Positions 9,001 to 16,818 of a stretch of 64,000 nt of DNA are shown here, in pieces (the first letter of the stretch is position 1; each line of letters starts with the position of its first letter). The stretch lies in contig NZ_BBIS01000030.1 of assembly GCF_000730605.1 (NCBI RefSeq), forward strand, positions 62,001 to 126,000. Direction: 5' to 3'. The notes beneath the pieces were generated by a model, which worked only from the letters and a program-made list of their open reading frames with translations, had not been told where the DNA came from and made no database searches. The position numbers and the translations under genes are program-made. Origin of the DNA: Pseudomonas monteilii NBRC 103158 = DSM 14164 (GTDB lineage: Bacteria; Pseudomonadota; Gammaproteobacteria; Pseudomonadales; Pseudomonadaceae).

Positions 9001-9186
9001 ACCGCGCTGGTGGCGTCTCTGGGGTTCATTCCGATGGCCTTGGCGACCGGGACCGGGGCGGAGGTTCAGCGGCCGCTGGCGACGGTGGTGATTGGCGGGA
9101 TTCTGTCGTCTACGGCGCTGACGTTGCTGGTGTTGCCGGCGTTGTATCAGTGGGCGTATCGGCGCGAAGAGGTGCAGGAGGGCTGA
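6040..9186 (+). CDS. czcA: CzcA-type heavy-metal RND efflux pump
   Basis: A 1048-residue inner-membrane proton/metal antiporter with the normal twelve-helix, two-loop RND plan. The start MFERLIQFAIEQRLVVM is the usual HME-RND start. The fourth helix carries LDFGIIVDGAVVIVEN, the DFG-x3-DG signature associated with divalent-cation (cobalt/zinc/cadmium) pumps. The large periplasmic loops follow helix 1 and helix 7 (the second includes SEFIPSLSEGDFALQA). It works with the two upstream products as a trans-envelope exporter. Upstream in-frame methionines within czcB lack support. Exact metal cannot be decided from motifs alone. Confidence 0.94.
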   Translation: MFERLIQFAIEQRLVVMLAVVLMAAVGIHSYQKLPIDAVPDITNVQVQINTAAPGYSPLETEQRITFAIETAMAGLPGLKQTRSLSRSGLSQVTVIFDDGTDLFFARQLVNERLQVAREQLPEGIEAGMGPISTGLGEIFLWTVEAEQGALKEDGTPYTPTDLRVIQDWIIKPQLRNVPGVAEVNSIGGHAKQYLIAPEPKRLAAYKLTLNDLIGALERNNANVGAGYIERNGEQLLIRAPGQVASAEDIANIVISSVDGTPIRVSHVAEVGLGEELRSGAATENGREVVLGTVFMLIGENSRTVSQAVAAKLVEINRNLPKGVVAVTVYDRTNLVEKAIATVKKNLVEGAILVIAVLFLFLGNIRAALITAMVIPLSMLFTFTGMFSNKVSANLMSLGALDFGIIVDGAVVIVENAIRRLAHAQQRHGRMLTRSERFHEVFAAAREARRPLIYGQLIIMVVYLPIFALTGVEGKMFHPMAFTVVMALLGAMILSVTFVPAAIALFVTGKVKEEEGLLMRTARQRYAPVLAWVLGRRKLAFAAAGTLVLLSGVMASRMGSEFIPSLSEGDFALQALRVPGTSLSQSVDMQQRLEQAIIAQVPEVERVFARTGTAEIASDPMPPNISDAYVMLRPREQWADPGKPRNELIAEVQRAAASVPGSNYELSQPIQLRFNELISGVRSDVAVKLFGDDMDVLNRTAAQIASSLQRVPGASEVKVEQTTGLPVLTIDIDRDKAARHGLNVGDVQDAIAIAVGGRTAGTLYEGDRRFDMVVRLPETLRTDVDGLGSLLIPVPASATAGAAQIGFIPLSQVATLNLQLGPNQVSREDGKRVVVVSANVRGRDLGSFVEEAEQTLIGQVQIPPGYWTRWGGQFEQLQSAAERLQVVVPVALLLVMALLLMMFNNLRDGLLVFTGIPFALTGGVLALWLRDIPLSISAGVGFIALSGVAVLNGLVMIAFIRGLREEGRTLRAAVEEGALTRLRPVLMTALVASLGFIPMALATGTGAEVQRPLATVVIGGILSSTALTLLVLPALYQWAYRREEVQEG

Positions 9187-9192
9187 GACCCT

Positions 9193-9211
9193 GGGGCTGC
9201 AAAGCAGCCCC
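9193..9211. terminator. Convergent hairpin GGGGCTGC/GCAGCCCC
   Basis: A perfect 8-bp stem with an AAA loop lies between the czcA stop and the stop of the oppositely oriented transporter gene. Its placement is right for a shared terminator, but the downstream side has no U-tract in either direction, so efficiency is uncertain. Confidence 0.55.
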
Positions 9212-9218
9212 AAAAATC

Positions 9219-10556
9219 TCAGACGGTACTACGAACCCCCGGCCGCACGCCGTCTACCCCAACTTCATCATGCAACGAAATCCGCGAAGTCTCCGGCAAC
9301 GCCAACCCCCCCACCAATGCCACCAGCGCAATCACCACCAGGTAAAACGCCGGTGCCAGGCTGCTGCCGGTCTGCCCGATCAGCCAGGTCGCCACCAACG
9401 GCGCGGTGCCGCCAAACAGCGTATAGGCCACATTGTAGGTAATCGCCGAAGCGGTATAGCGGGTGCGGGTAGGGAAGCTTTCCGACAGCAACGCTGCGGT
9501 AACTACACCACTGCACAACGCCCCCACCGCCAGCAAAATCACGCCGATCAGCGCGCCGGACATCGAGCCCGAGCTGGCCAGCCAGTACGCCGGGAACACG
9601 CACAGCATCACCCACAGGCAGGTAAAAGCGATGGTCTTGCGCCGCCCCACCCGGTCCGAGAACGCCCCGGCCAGTGGGCAGCCGACGGCGGCGAACAGCA
9701 ACGCCACGGTGGTCACCAGCAGCGATTGCGCGCGGGTCAGGTTGCCCACCAGTTGCAGGTAGGTGGCGAAATAGGTGGTGAACATGTAGAACGACAGCGC
9801 AGTCAACGAAATGAACGCCCCCAGGTTGCGAATGGCCCGGCCATGGTTGCGCAGGGTTTCCTTGAGCGGCGAATGCTCGTGCTCTTTGCCCTGGGCGATG
9901 GCTTCACGGAACGCCGGGGTTTCTTCCATGCGCCAGCGCAGGTACAGGCCGACCAGCCCCAGCGGTGCAGCGATCAGGAACGGAATGCGCCAGCCCCAGG
10001 CATTCATCGCCTCGCTCGACAGGCTGGCCTCCAGGCCATAGGCAATGACCGCTGCACAGGCAAAGGCAGAAAAGGTCGAGACCGGCACGAAGCTGCCATA
10101 GAAAGCGCGCTTGTCGTTGGGCGCATGCTCCATCAGGTAGGCGCAGGCCCCGGCATATTCGCCACCGGCAGAAAAACCCTGCAGGCAGCGCGCCAAGGTC
10201 AGCAACGCAGGTGCGGCCAAGCCGATGCTGGCGTAGGTCGGCAGCAGGCCGATCAGGGTGGTGGAGCCTGCCATCAGCAGAATGGTCAGCGACAGGATGC
10301 GTTTGCGCCCCAGGCGGTCGCCCAGCGCGCCAAACACGATCCCGCCCAGCGGGCGCAGGGCAAAGGCCACGGCAAATACTGCAAAGGTCTTGAGCAAGGC
10401 CACGCTGGCGTCTTCGCTGGCAAAGAACTGGCTGGCGATCAAGGTGGCGAGAAAGCCATAGACGGCGAAGTCGAACCACTCGACGAAATTGCCGATGGCC
10501 GAGGCGGTGATCACCCTGCGCAGGGTGGCGGGGGATACCTCATGAGGTGCGGACAT
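9219..10556 (-). CDS. MFS transporter, metabolite:H+ symporter (MHS) family
   Basis: A 445-residue, twelve-helix permease. The start of helix 1, SAIGNFVEWFDFAVYGF, and the loop GALGDRLGRKRIL are the two standard MHS signatures (as in KgtP, ProP and ShiA). The loop after helix 4 contains GFSAGGEYAGACAYLMEHAP, also typical. The start at 10556 is preferred over one 21 bases upstream because GGAGAG lies 7 bases before it. MHS members import organic acids, betaines or aromatic acids with protons; the substrate cannot be named here. It is monocistronic as far as can be seen, with a TonB receptor gene ending about 210 bases upstream. Confidence 0.88.
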   Translation of the reverse strand: MSAPHEVSPATLRRVITASAIGNFVEWFDFAVYGFLATLIASQFFASEDASVALLKTFAVFAVAFALRPLGGIVFGALGDRLGRKRILSLTILLMAGSTTLIGLLPTYASIGLAAPALLTLARCLQGFSAGGEYAGACAYLMEHAPNDKRAFYGSFVPVSTFSAFACAAVIAYGLEASLSSEAMNAWGWRIPFLIAAPLGLVGLYLRWRMEETPAFREAIAQGKEHEHSPLKETLRNHGRAIRNLGAFISLTALSFYMFTTYFATYLQLVGNLTRAQSLLVTTVALLFAAVGCPLAGAFSDRVGRRKTIAFTCLWVMLCVFPAYWLASSGSMSGALIGVILLAVGALCSGVVTAALLSESFPTRTRYTASAITYNVAYTLFGGTAPLVATWLIGQTGSSLAPAFYLVVIALVALVGGLALPETSRISLHDEVGVDGVRPGVRSTV

Positions 10557-10767
10557 GCGAGTGCTCTCCGGTTCCATTGGCAGGCATGATGAACGTGGCG
10601 CGGTCGGGCCGCGCCATCATTGTTGTGTTTGCCAGTAGATCGCCGGGCGCTGGAGCGTGCTTTGTCGAGGGCGACCTCGGGATACCTGAATCAACCGCAA
10701 GTTATTCGCAAGGCCGCACACAAGAGCCAATTCAGGCCGGGATGTTCATGCAAGACAGGCCATTGGC

Positions 10768-12918
10768 TCAGAAGCGCATGTCCAGCGCCAGCTCGAAGGT
10801 GCGCGGCGGCCCCATGTAGTACTGGCTGTTGTAGGCCTGCTTGGCATACACCTCGTCGGTCAGGTTGCGCACCCGCCCGGTCAGCGTGGTGTGCTCGTCC
10901 AGCCGGTAGCGGGCGAACGCGCCGAACAGCGTGTAGGCGGGGGCCTTGAGGCTGTTGGCGTTGTCGGCATACACCGAACCCACGTAGCGCCCGTCCGCGC
11001 CCACCGACCACGCCGACGACAGGCTGTAGGTCAGCCACAGGTTGGCGACATTGGCCGGTACGTTGGTCGGTGCATTGCCCTTACGCGAGACCGATACCCC
11101 GTTGACGGCCTCGTTGAATTCGTCGTACTGCGCATCGACGTAGGCGTAGTTGGCTTCGGCCAGCAGTTTTGGCGTTACCTGCAGGCGCCCGGACAGCTCC
11201 ACCCCGCGTGAAGTCTGCTGCCCCGCCTGGACCGTGAGGTTGGCGTCGTTCGAGTCGCGCACGGCGAAGTCCTTGCGCACGATCTGATACAGCGCCAGGG
11301 TGGCCGCACCGCGCCCGTCGAGGAAGTCGAACTTGCTGCCCACTTCCCATTGCTCACCCTTGGACAGGTCGAACAACCCCACATTGGAGTAGGTCGCGGC
11401 TGCCAGCGAGCCGGCGGGCAGGTCGGCCGAGGTGCTGTATTGCGCATACAGGCTGGCCGAAGGTGTCAGTGCATAGGTCAGGCCGATACGCCCGGACAGC
11501 GGCTCCCAGCGCCGTTCGAAATAGGCCGGCGAGGTGGGCGTCACGGCGCCGTAGTTGGTGACTTCCATGTCCAGGTAGTCGTAGCGCAAGGCGGTCAGCA
11601 GGGCCAGGCGCTCGGTGAGTTGCAGGCGGTTTTCGGCAAACACCGCACGGTTGATCACCTCGTGGCGACGTTGTTTGGTCAGGCCGGCATTCACCCCGGG
11701 GATGTTATCGAAACTGCCAGGGTTGAAGTGCTCGGCATCGACCACGTCGCTCCAGCTGCCCGAAGTGGGATAGAGGGTCTGGCGCATGCGTGAGTATTCC
11801 AGCCCCAATGACCACTGGCTGGCCAGGCCGAACAGCTGGTTGTCGTGGCGCAGCTCGATGCGGTCGCCCAGCAGGTTCTGGTCGTGGCGTTGCAGGTAAG
11901 GGCTGCTGCGTTGCACCTGGCCAGTCGGGGTGTAGGCGTAGCGTTCAAGGTTGCGGTAGTCGCGTTGGGCGTTGTAGTGGTACAGCGTGTTTTGCACGCT
12001 GGTGCTGTCGCTGACCTGGTAGTCGAGGATCGAGCGCAGCCAGCGTACGCGCTGCTCATAGCGGCCGTCAGCAACGTTGTAGTTTTCGAAGCGGCGGCTG
12101 TTGTCGATCTTCATCGTGCTGCGCCCGGGCAGGATCGGCGAGCCCCAGTAGGGGCTGTCTTCGCGGTCTTCCTGGTACTCCAGCGCCAGGGTGTGGGTGA
12201 GGTTGGGGGCCAGGTCGCTGAGCAGCGAAAAGGCCAAGCTGTCGGTGTGCCGTTCGTTGCGGTCGACGTAACCGTTGCCCTGCCCGCGGCTGAAGTCCAG
12301 GCGCATGAAATGGCGGGCGTCAGCGGGGTTGCTGGCCAGCGCCTGGTTGATTCCGAACGCCACCTCGCTGTCGTCGAAACTGCCATAGCGGATACGCCCG
12401 TCAATGGTCTGCTGGTCGCGGCTGGCGAGTTTGGTGATGTAGTTGATCGAACCGCCCACGGCACCGGCACCATGCAGGAACGAAGACGGCCCGCCAATCA
12501 GCTCGACGCGGTCGAGCACCCAGGCATCCACTGGCCGGGTGGCGCTGCTGTAGCCCAGGTTGATGCCGTTGTACAACTGGGTGACCTGGTTCTGGGTAAA
12601 GCCACGGTAGGCAACGAAGCCGCCAAAGCCTGGGTTGGCCGAGGCGTTCACGCCGGTCATGGCGTTGATCACGTCCTGGCTGTCCTTGGCGCCGCGTTCT
12701 TCGATCAGGCGGCGGTCCGAGACGCTGACCGAGGCGGGTGTTTCCCGCGCGGTGAGGCCCAGGCGCGAGCCGGTGCGGATCGGTTCGTCCAGTTGCACAC
12801 CGCTGGCGGCATCGCGTTCGCCGTCTATGGTGGTGGCGCCCAGTTCAACGGGGGCGATTTCGGCGCAGGCGAAGCTGCAGGTGCCCATCAGGAGCACCAG
12901 GGAGGTGTTACGAAGCAT
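10768..12918 (-). CDS. TonB-dependent outer-membrane receptor (siderophore type)
   Basis: A 716-residue receptor with signal peptide MLRNTSLVLLMGTCSFACA, a TonB-box region, a plug (about 50-170, with ETPASVSVSDRRLIEERGA and FVAYRGFTQNQ) and a 22-strand barrel that ends, as expected, in an aromatic residue (LALDMRF). No N-terminal STN signalling domain is present, so it is not a surface-signalling receptor. The start at 12918 gives the good signal peptide. It follows a DUF2946 gene on the same strand by 68 bases; in pseudomonads DUF2946 genes often neighbour copper-linked TonB receptors, so copper or a metal chelate is a possible ligand. Sequence alone reads as ferric-siderophore type. Confidence 0.9.
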   Translation of the reverse strand: MLRNTSLVLLMGTCSFACAEIAPVELGATTIDGERDAASGVQLDEPIRTGSRLGLTARETPASVSVSDRRLIEERGAKDSQDVINAMTGVNASANPGFGGFVAYRGFTQNQVTQLYNGINLGYSSATRPVDAWVLDRVELIGGPSSFLHGAGAVGGSINYITKLASRDQQTIDGRIRYGSFDDSEVAFGINQALASNPADARHFMRLDFSRGQGNGYVDRNERHTDSLAFSLLSDLAPNLTHTLALEYQEDREDSPYWGSPILPGRSTMKIDNSRRFENYNVADGRYEQRVRWLRSILDYQVSDSTSVQNTLYHYNAQRDYRNLERYAYTPTGQVQRSSPYLQRHDQNLLGDRIELRHDNQLFGLASQWSLGLEYSRMRQTLYPTSGSWSDVVDAEHFNPGSFDNIPGVNAGLTKQRRHEVINRAVFAENRLQLTERLALLTALRYDYLDMEVTNYGAVTPTSPAYFERRWEPLSGRIGLTYALTPSASLYAQYSTSADLPAGSLAAATYSNVGLFDLSKGEQWEVGSKFDFLDGRGAATLALYQIVRKDFAVRDSNDANLTVQAGQQTSRGVELSGRLQVTPKLLAEANYAYVDAQYDEFNEAVNGVSVSRKGNAPTNVPANVANLWLTYSLSSAWSVGADGRYVGSVYADNANSLKAPAYTLFGAFARYRLDEHTTLTGRVRNLTDEVYAKQAYNSQYYMGPPRTFELALDMRF

Positions 12919-12986
12919 GTTGGTGTGTCTTCCACGCAAAGGTCATGGCTGACGGCGAGCGCGCACGCAGGCGTGCCCGGCTGACG

Positions 12987-13397
12987 TCAGGCGAAAGGCA
13001 TTACAGCGACGGGGAAGGCGGTGGGGGAGGCGCGGGGGTGGAGGGCGGGGCGTTGATAGCGCGGTGGCGGTTGTGCCCAGCTACGTACGACGATGGGCGA
13101 GGTGGCCACGGCTTGCGCCGGGGTGAACGACCAGCCGCCGCTGCCGAGCGGTACGGCCAGGCCGAACGAGGAGCACACCGGGCAGTCCAGCTGGGCCATG
13201 TGCTGGTCACCGCCGGCGCCGTCCAGGTCGATGGCCACGCCGTGTTCGCTGTTCACCGAGCAGAAGCCGCCCTCCAGCCCGGCCAGGCGCAGTCCGCCCA
13301 TCTGGCCATGGTGCAGGCCGCACAGCAACAGGCTGAACAGGACGCTGGCGTAGAGCGTCCAGGCAGTCAGCGTGCGAGTGTGCCGGGTGGTTTTCAT
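12987..13397 (-). CDS. DUF2946 membrane-anchored protein
   Basis: A 136-residue protein with one N-terminal hydrophobic segment (LTAWTLYASVLFSLLLCGL) and an exported remainder. It has the DUF2946 layout: HHGQMGG near the start, a central DCPVCSSFG (CxxC) and a proline-rich tail. The CxxC and nearby His/Met residues could bind copper, but the family has no proven function. The start at 13397 is chosen so that the hydrophobic segment is near the N-terminus; an upstream ATG at 13448 would add 17 hydrophilic residues. It is the first gene of a likely two-gene unit with the TonB receptor. Confidence 0.8.
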   Translation of the reverse strand: MKTTRHTRTLTAWTLYASVLFSLLLCGLHHGQMGGLRLAGLEGGFCSVNSEHGVAIDLDGAGGDQHMAQLDCPVCSSFGLAVPLGSGGWSFTPAQAVATSPIVVRSWAQPPPRYQRPALHPRASPTAFPVAVMPFA

Positions 13398-13567
13398 GGC
13401 GGCGAATCTACCATCCGGATGAACGGTCGGGTAGCTCTTTTGCTGCAAGATTCACGGGGCTGCTTTGCGCCCCCAAAATCTGTCAGGCTGCCCGCTCAAG
13501 CACATCCAGCAAATCGACAAACGCCAGCGCCAGTTGATGCCGTGGCGCCAGGTTACCGCCCCACAGG

Positions 13568-15139
13568 TCAGGCGATGACTACCCGATTGCGCCCCTCCTG
13601 CTTGGCCCGGTAAAGCGCCCGGTCAGCCCTGCTCAGTGTTTCCACAGGCTCACTGCCTGCCTCGCCATCCCAGCGCGCTACCCCCAGTGAAATTGTCACC
13701 GCCCCCACAGGTTCCAGCGGCGTATCCTGTACTGTAACCCGCAACCGTTCAGCCACCACCGCGGCCACCTCCAGGCTGGCCCCCGGCAGCATCATCAGGA
13801 ACTCTTCGCCGCCGGTGCGGCACAGCAGGTCCCCTTCACGGCAACAACGGCGCATCAGCTCGGCCAGCTGGCGCAGCGCCTGGTCGCCGACCTCGTGCCC
13901 ATGGCTGTCATTGACCCGCTTGAAATGGTCGATGTCCAGCACGATGGCCGCAAATGCCCGTCCTTCGGCTTCCAGCAACGACAGGCTGAGTTCCAGGCTG
14001 CGGCGGTTGCCCAGGCCGGTCAGCGGGTCGGTCTGGGCATCACGGTCAAGCCTGCCGATGCGCTCGTGCAGCAGGTTCAGCCCGAATAACAGTGCGCGCT
14101 TGAGCTCGGCCGCCTCGAAGTACCAGGCGGGCACCCGGTGCAAGCGTTCGGCTGTACCGGCTCGGTCCATCGAACGGGCGCCGGCGGCCAGTTGCCAGAG
14201 TGGCCGGGCAATGGTCAGGGCCAGCCACCACAGCAGCAGGCTGCCCACCAACGCGAAGGGCGCGGAGGTGCCGATCACGTTGAGAATCAGGTGGCTCAGC
14301 GGCGTTACGGTCTGTGCCAACGGCTGCTGCGCCACCACGCCCCAGCCGGCGCTGGGCACGGTGGCGTACCCGGCCAGCATTTCCACGCCCTGGCTGTTGG
14401 TCAGTTGCCGAGTACCGCTGTCCAGTGTCGCCAGTTGGTCGACCAGCGCGTTGCCTTCCACCACGGTGCCTACTCGTTGGCTGTTGGGGTGATACAGCAG
14501 TCGGCGGTTGCGGTCGACCACATACAGGTACGAGCCGTCCTTGTAGAAGTGTTCGCCCAGCAGGCTGTTGAGGATGTTGCGTTCTCGCAGGTACAGGCTG
14601 CCCCCCACGTACCCGAGGTAACGGCCGTTGTCGTCGAAAATGGGGTGCGACAACACCACCACCAGGTTGTTGGCCGCCGACAGGTAGGGCGTGGAAACCA
14701 GAGGGCGGCGTTCGTGCAGTGCTTCCTGAGCACCCGGCGATTGCATGCGGGTGCCGACAAAGTGGCGTAGCGAGGCTGGAGAAATCGCCAGCAGCACGCC
14801 GTTGGCATCGATCACGAACGTGGAGTTGAAGGCCATGCTCTGGCCCAGTACACGGTCGGTCTCCACCTGCAGTGCTGCCGCTTCGCTCAACTGGTGGCCC
14901 TGCACGCCGGCGCTGAATGAAAGCTGCTGCAAGGCGTTGCCGATGAAGGTCTCGGTGATGGTTGCCAGTTTCGTCGCATACACCCGGTTGGCTTCCAGGG
15001 CGTGGTCGATCAGCAGCTGGCGCTGCACCCGGTAGCTGGCGAAATAGCTGGCGCACAGCATGACCAGGGCAGTAAGGGCGCAGAGCACCAGAATGAGTGT
15101 TCGCAGATCCAGGCGCAATCCGTGCTTGGCGTGTGGCAA
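13568..15139 (-). CDS. Diguanylate cyclase with periplasmic Cache sensor
   Basis: A 523-residue membrane protein that should make cyclic di-GMP. Order: transmembrane helix (about 12-35), a periplasmic double-Cache-like region (about 40-270), a second helix (about 280-305), a linker, and a GGDEF domain (about 360-523). The active motif is GGEEF beginning at residue 443, with the metal/substrate motif DIDHFKRVND upstream. An RxxD inhibitory site (REGD) sits five residues before GGEEF, so product feedback is expected. No EAL domain is present. The ligand sensed outside is unknown. It is flanked by a short lipoprotein gene on the same strand. Confidence 0.93.
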   Translation of the reverse strand: MPHAKHGLRLDLRTLILVLCALTALVMLCASYFASYRVQRQLLIDHALEANRVYATKLATITETFIGNALQQLSFSAGVQGHQLSEAAALQVETDRVLGQSMAFNSTFVIDANGVLLAISPASLRHFVGTRMQSPGAQEALHERRPLVSTPYLSAANNLVVVLSHPIFDDNGRYLGYVGGSLYLRERNILNSLLGEHFYKDGSYLYVVDRNRRLLYHPNSQRVGTVVEGNALVDQLATLDSGTRQLTNSQGVEMLAGYATVPSAGWGVVAQQPLAQTVTPLSHLILNVIGTSAPFALVGSLLLWWLALTIARPLWQLAAGARSMDRAGTAERLHRVPAWYFEAAELKRALLFGLNLLHERIGRLDRDAQTDPLTGLGNRRSLELSLSLLEAEGRAFAAIVLDIDHFKRVNDSHGHEVGDQALRQLAELMRRCCREGDLLCRTGGEEFLMMLPGASLEVAAVVAERLRVTVQDTPLEPVGAVTISLGVARWDGEAGSEPVETLSRADRALYRAKQEGRNRVVIA

Positions 15140-15214
15140 TCCTGACCTCGGGCTTTGAAAATAGCTAAGAAATGGAAACAGCCTTGCGCGCTAGGGGGTG
15201 GACGGGCGCTGCAT

Positions 15215-15694
15215 TCAGGAACCTGCCCTGTCCAGCGCATTCAGCTCGTCTTCCACCTGTTGCATGCGTCGCTCCACCAGCGCCTGCACCTTCACATCGC
15301 GGGCGGTTTCGCGCATCAGGGCAGTGAGCTTTTCGCTCAGGCGCCTGCCGGCTTCGGTGTCTTCCAGCGCGCGGGCCTTGGCCGGGTCCTGGGTGGCTTC
15401 GACGATGGTGGCGAACTCGGCATCGCTGAAATTCTTCTCGCTGTAGAGGCGGAACAGGTCCTGGTGCTGGTCCTCGACGGTGAGGTACTTGCGCAGTACA
15501 CCCTGGATAGTGGCTTGCGACAGCTGCGGGTGAGTGCGACCGAGCAGCGTGGCCATGCGCTCGATATTGTGCGTGTAGGCATCCTGCAGCGGTAGCTGGG
15601 CGAGGATCTGTTCTTCACGGGTTGGCTTCTGGTCGCAGGCGGTAAGGGCGGCAGTCAGCAGCAGGGGCAACAGCAACTTCTGGAAGCGAGGCAT
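15215..15694 (-). CDS. Small lipoprotein of unknown function
   Basis: A 159-residue predicted lipoprotein. The signal peptide MPRFQKLLLPLLLTAALTAC ends in a lipobox LTAC with lipidated Cys20; the residue after it is Asp, which in the E. coli Lol rule favours inner-membrane retention, though the rule is less strict in Pseudomonas. The rest is charged and mostly helical, with no motif I recognise. The start is fixed by the signal peptide; the frame stays open further upstream but without one. The gene lies upstream of the diguanylate cyclase on the same strand with a 75-base gap. Confidence 0.8.
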   Translation of the reverse strand: MPRFQKLLLPLLLTAALTACDQKPTREEQILAQLPLQDAYTHNIERMATLLGRTHPQLSQATIQGVLRKYLTVEDQHQDLFRLYSEKNFSDAEFATIVEATQDPAKARALEDTEAGRRLSEKLTALMRETARDVKVQALVERRMQQVEDELNALDRAGS

Positions 15695-15829
15695 GGCGTG
15701 GCCTGGTCTGGTCTGGCAGTGAAGACTGCCGATTATACCGATGTCCGCATGGCCGCGACGAGCCCCGTTATTTGCCTTGATCGGCACGCTGGTGTAGAAC
15801 CCAGCCCTCCAACCATTGCCAGCAGCCCC

Positions 15830-16327
15830 ATGCCAAACCGGACCCTGCAACCTGTCGCGCGCGTCGCCATTGCCGAAGTCGTGGCGTTTGTCGAAAGCGC
15901 TCGCCGCGAGCTGTTCCCGATGCTTGTCGCGGCACCCTTGCCGCACGACCTTGCGCACTTTGCCGAAACCTACCTGGACGGCGCGGGCTGCTTTCTTGAA
16001 GCCCGCGATGACGGTCGGCTGGTCGCTGTGATCGGCTATGTGCCCTATGACCATCGTTTTGCCCAGCTTGACTATCACGCTGAGCGGGTAGTGGAGGTGG
16101 TGCGCCTGTTCGTGCTGCCGGCCTATCGCAGGCAGGGTCTGGCGGGCGCGTTGTTCAGTGCATTGCGCGAGCAGGCGGTGCAGGCGGGTATCGACTGCCT
16201 GTACCTGCATACGCATCCGTTTCTCCCGGGTGCGATTGCGTTCTGGGAACGGCATGGGTTTGCGGTGGTGGACGTGGAGCAAGATCCGGTCTGGCAGACC
16301 ACGCACATGCAGCTGCGGCTGCGCTGA
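15830..16327 (+). CDS. GNAT-family N-acetyltransferase
   Basis: A 165-residue acetyl-CoA-dependent acyltransferase. The acetyl-CoA loop is visible as VVRLFVLPAYRRQGLAGALF (V-x-P-x-x-R-x-x-G-x-A), followed by the typical LYLHTHPFLPGAIAFWERHGF segment before the final strand. The start at 15830 gives the normal family length; the frame is open upstream but adds unrelated residues. The acceptor substrate is not predictable. It is followed by a small gene on the same strand after 121 bases. Confidence 0.85.
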   Translation: MPNRTLQPVARVAIAEVVAFVESARRELFPMLVAAPLPHDLAHFAETYLDGAGCFLEARDDGRLVAVIGYVPYDHRFAQLDYHAERVVEVVRLFVLPAYRRQGLAGALFSALREQAVQAGIDCLYLHTHPFLPGAIAFWERHGFAVVDVEQDPVWQTTHMQLRLR

Positions 16328-16448
16328 TTTGTGGGAAAGCGCCTACAACGGCCTTTTCGGCGTGATCGACGCGTTCATTTTCAGGGCGGCCCGGCTTGCT
16401 TACCTTCCCTCATGCAAGGCTTTTTCACTGCACCGAGGGAGACTCACG

Positions 16449-16772
16449 ATGCCACACATGGCCCTGTACAAACTTAAACTGCTGGACGAGTTCGAGGACC
16501 GCAGCGACTTGTGGACCTTCGGCGATTTCGAGAACAGGTTGATGGACTTGTGGCGTGGCGCGACGCGGCATGATGCCAAAGGCATCATCAATGCGGCGCA
16601 CAAGGAACGGCGCTGGCCGAGGACGGTGAAGCGCTACCTGCTGACCAACTACCGGGTATTTGGCAATGTCAGTTCGGAGCTTGAGCAGACGTTTGCCGAG
16701 GTATTGGCGACGATGAGTGTGCAAGAACGGGCGGAGTGGGGCTTGCTGCCTGCTGCCGGCACGGTTGCCTGA
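16449..16772 (+). CDS. Conserved small protein, function unknown
   Basis: A 107-residue soluble protein with no signal peptide or membrane helix, rich in charged residues and probably helical. Segments such as LLDEFEDRSDLWTFGDFENR and RRWPRTVKRYLLTNYRV give no family I can name. A good ribosome site (GGGAGA, 6-7 bases before the ATG at 16449) and codon use matching the neighbours support it as real. It ends just before a perfect hairpin, so it is probably the last gene in its unit. Confidence 0.65.
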   Translation: MPHMALYKLKLLDEFEDRSDLWTFGDFENRLMDLWRGATRHDAKGIINAAHKERRWPRTVKRYLLTNYRVFGNVSSELEQTFAEVLATMSVQERAEWGLLPAAGTVA

Positions 16773-16780
16773 CAGAACCT

Positions 16781-16799
16781 GGGGCTGCCCGGCAGCCCC
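16781..16799. terminator. Convergent hairpin GGGGCTGCC/GGCAGCCCC
   Basis: A perfect 9-bp stem with a single-base spacer, placed between the stop of the small plus-strand gene and the stop of the minus-strand porin gene. It uses the same GGGGCTGC core as the hairpin at 9193. No U-tract follows, so termination is inferred from position. Confidence 0.5.
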
Positions 16800-16818
16800 G
16801 ATTCAGGCAATGCAGCCA

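Noticed and set aside
9193..9211. Canonical rho-independent terminator
   Set aside because: The stem is perfect but no T-run follows on either strand, so I list it only as a likely position-based terminator; the same holds for the hairpins at 16781 and 62912.
8820..10589. 589-codon plus-strand frame crossing the end of czcA and the transporter
   Set aside because: Runs out of frame through czcA and antisense through the MHS gene; Gln/Arg-rich artefact.
15695..16306. Long N-terminal extension of the small lipoprotein
   Set aside because: The open frame continues upstream but antisense to the GNAT gene; the signal peptide and lipobox fix the start at 15694.
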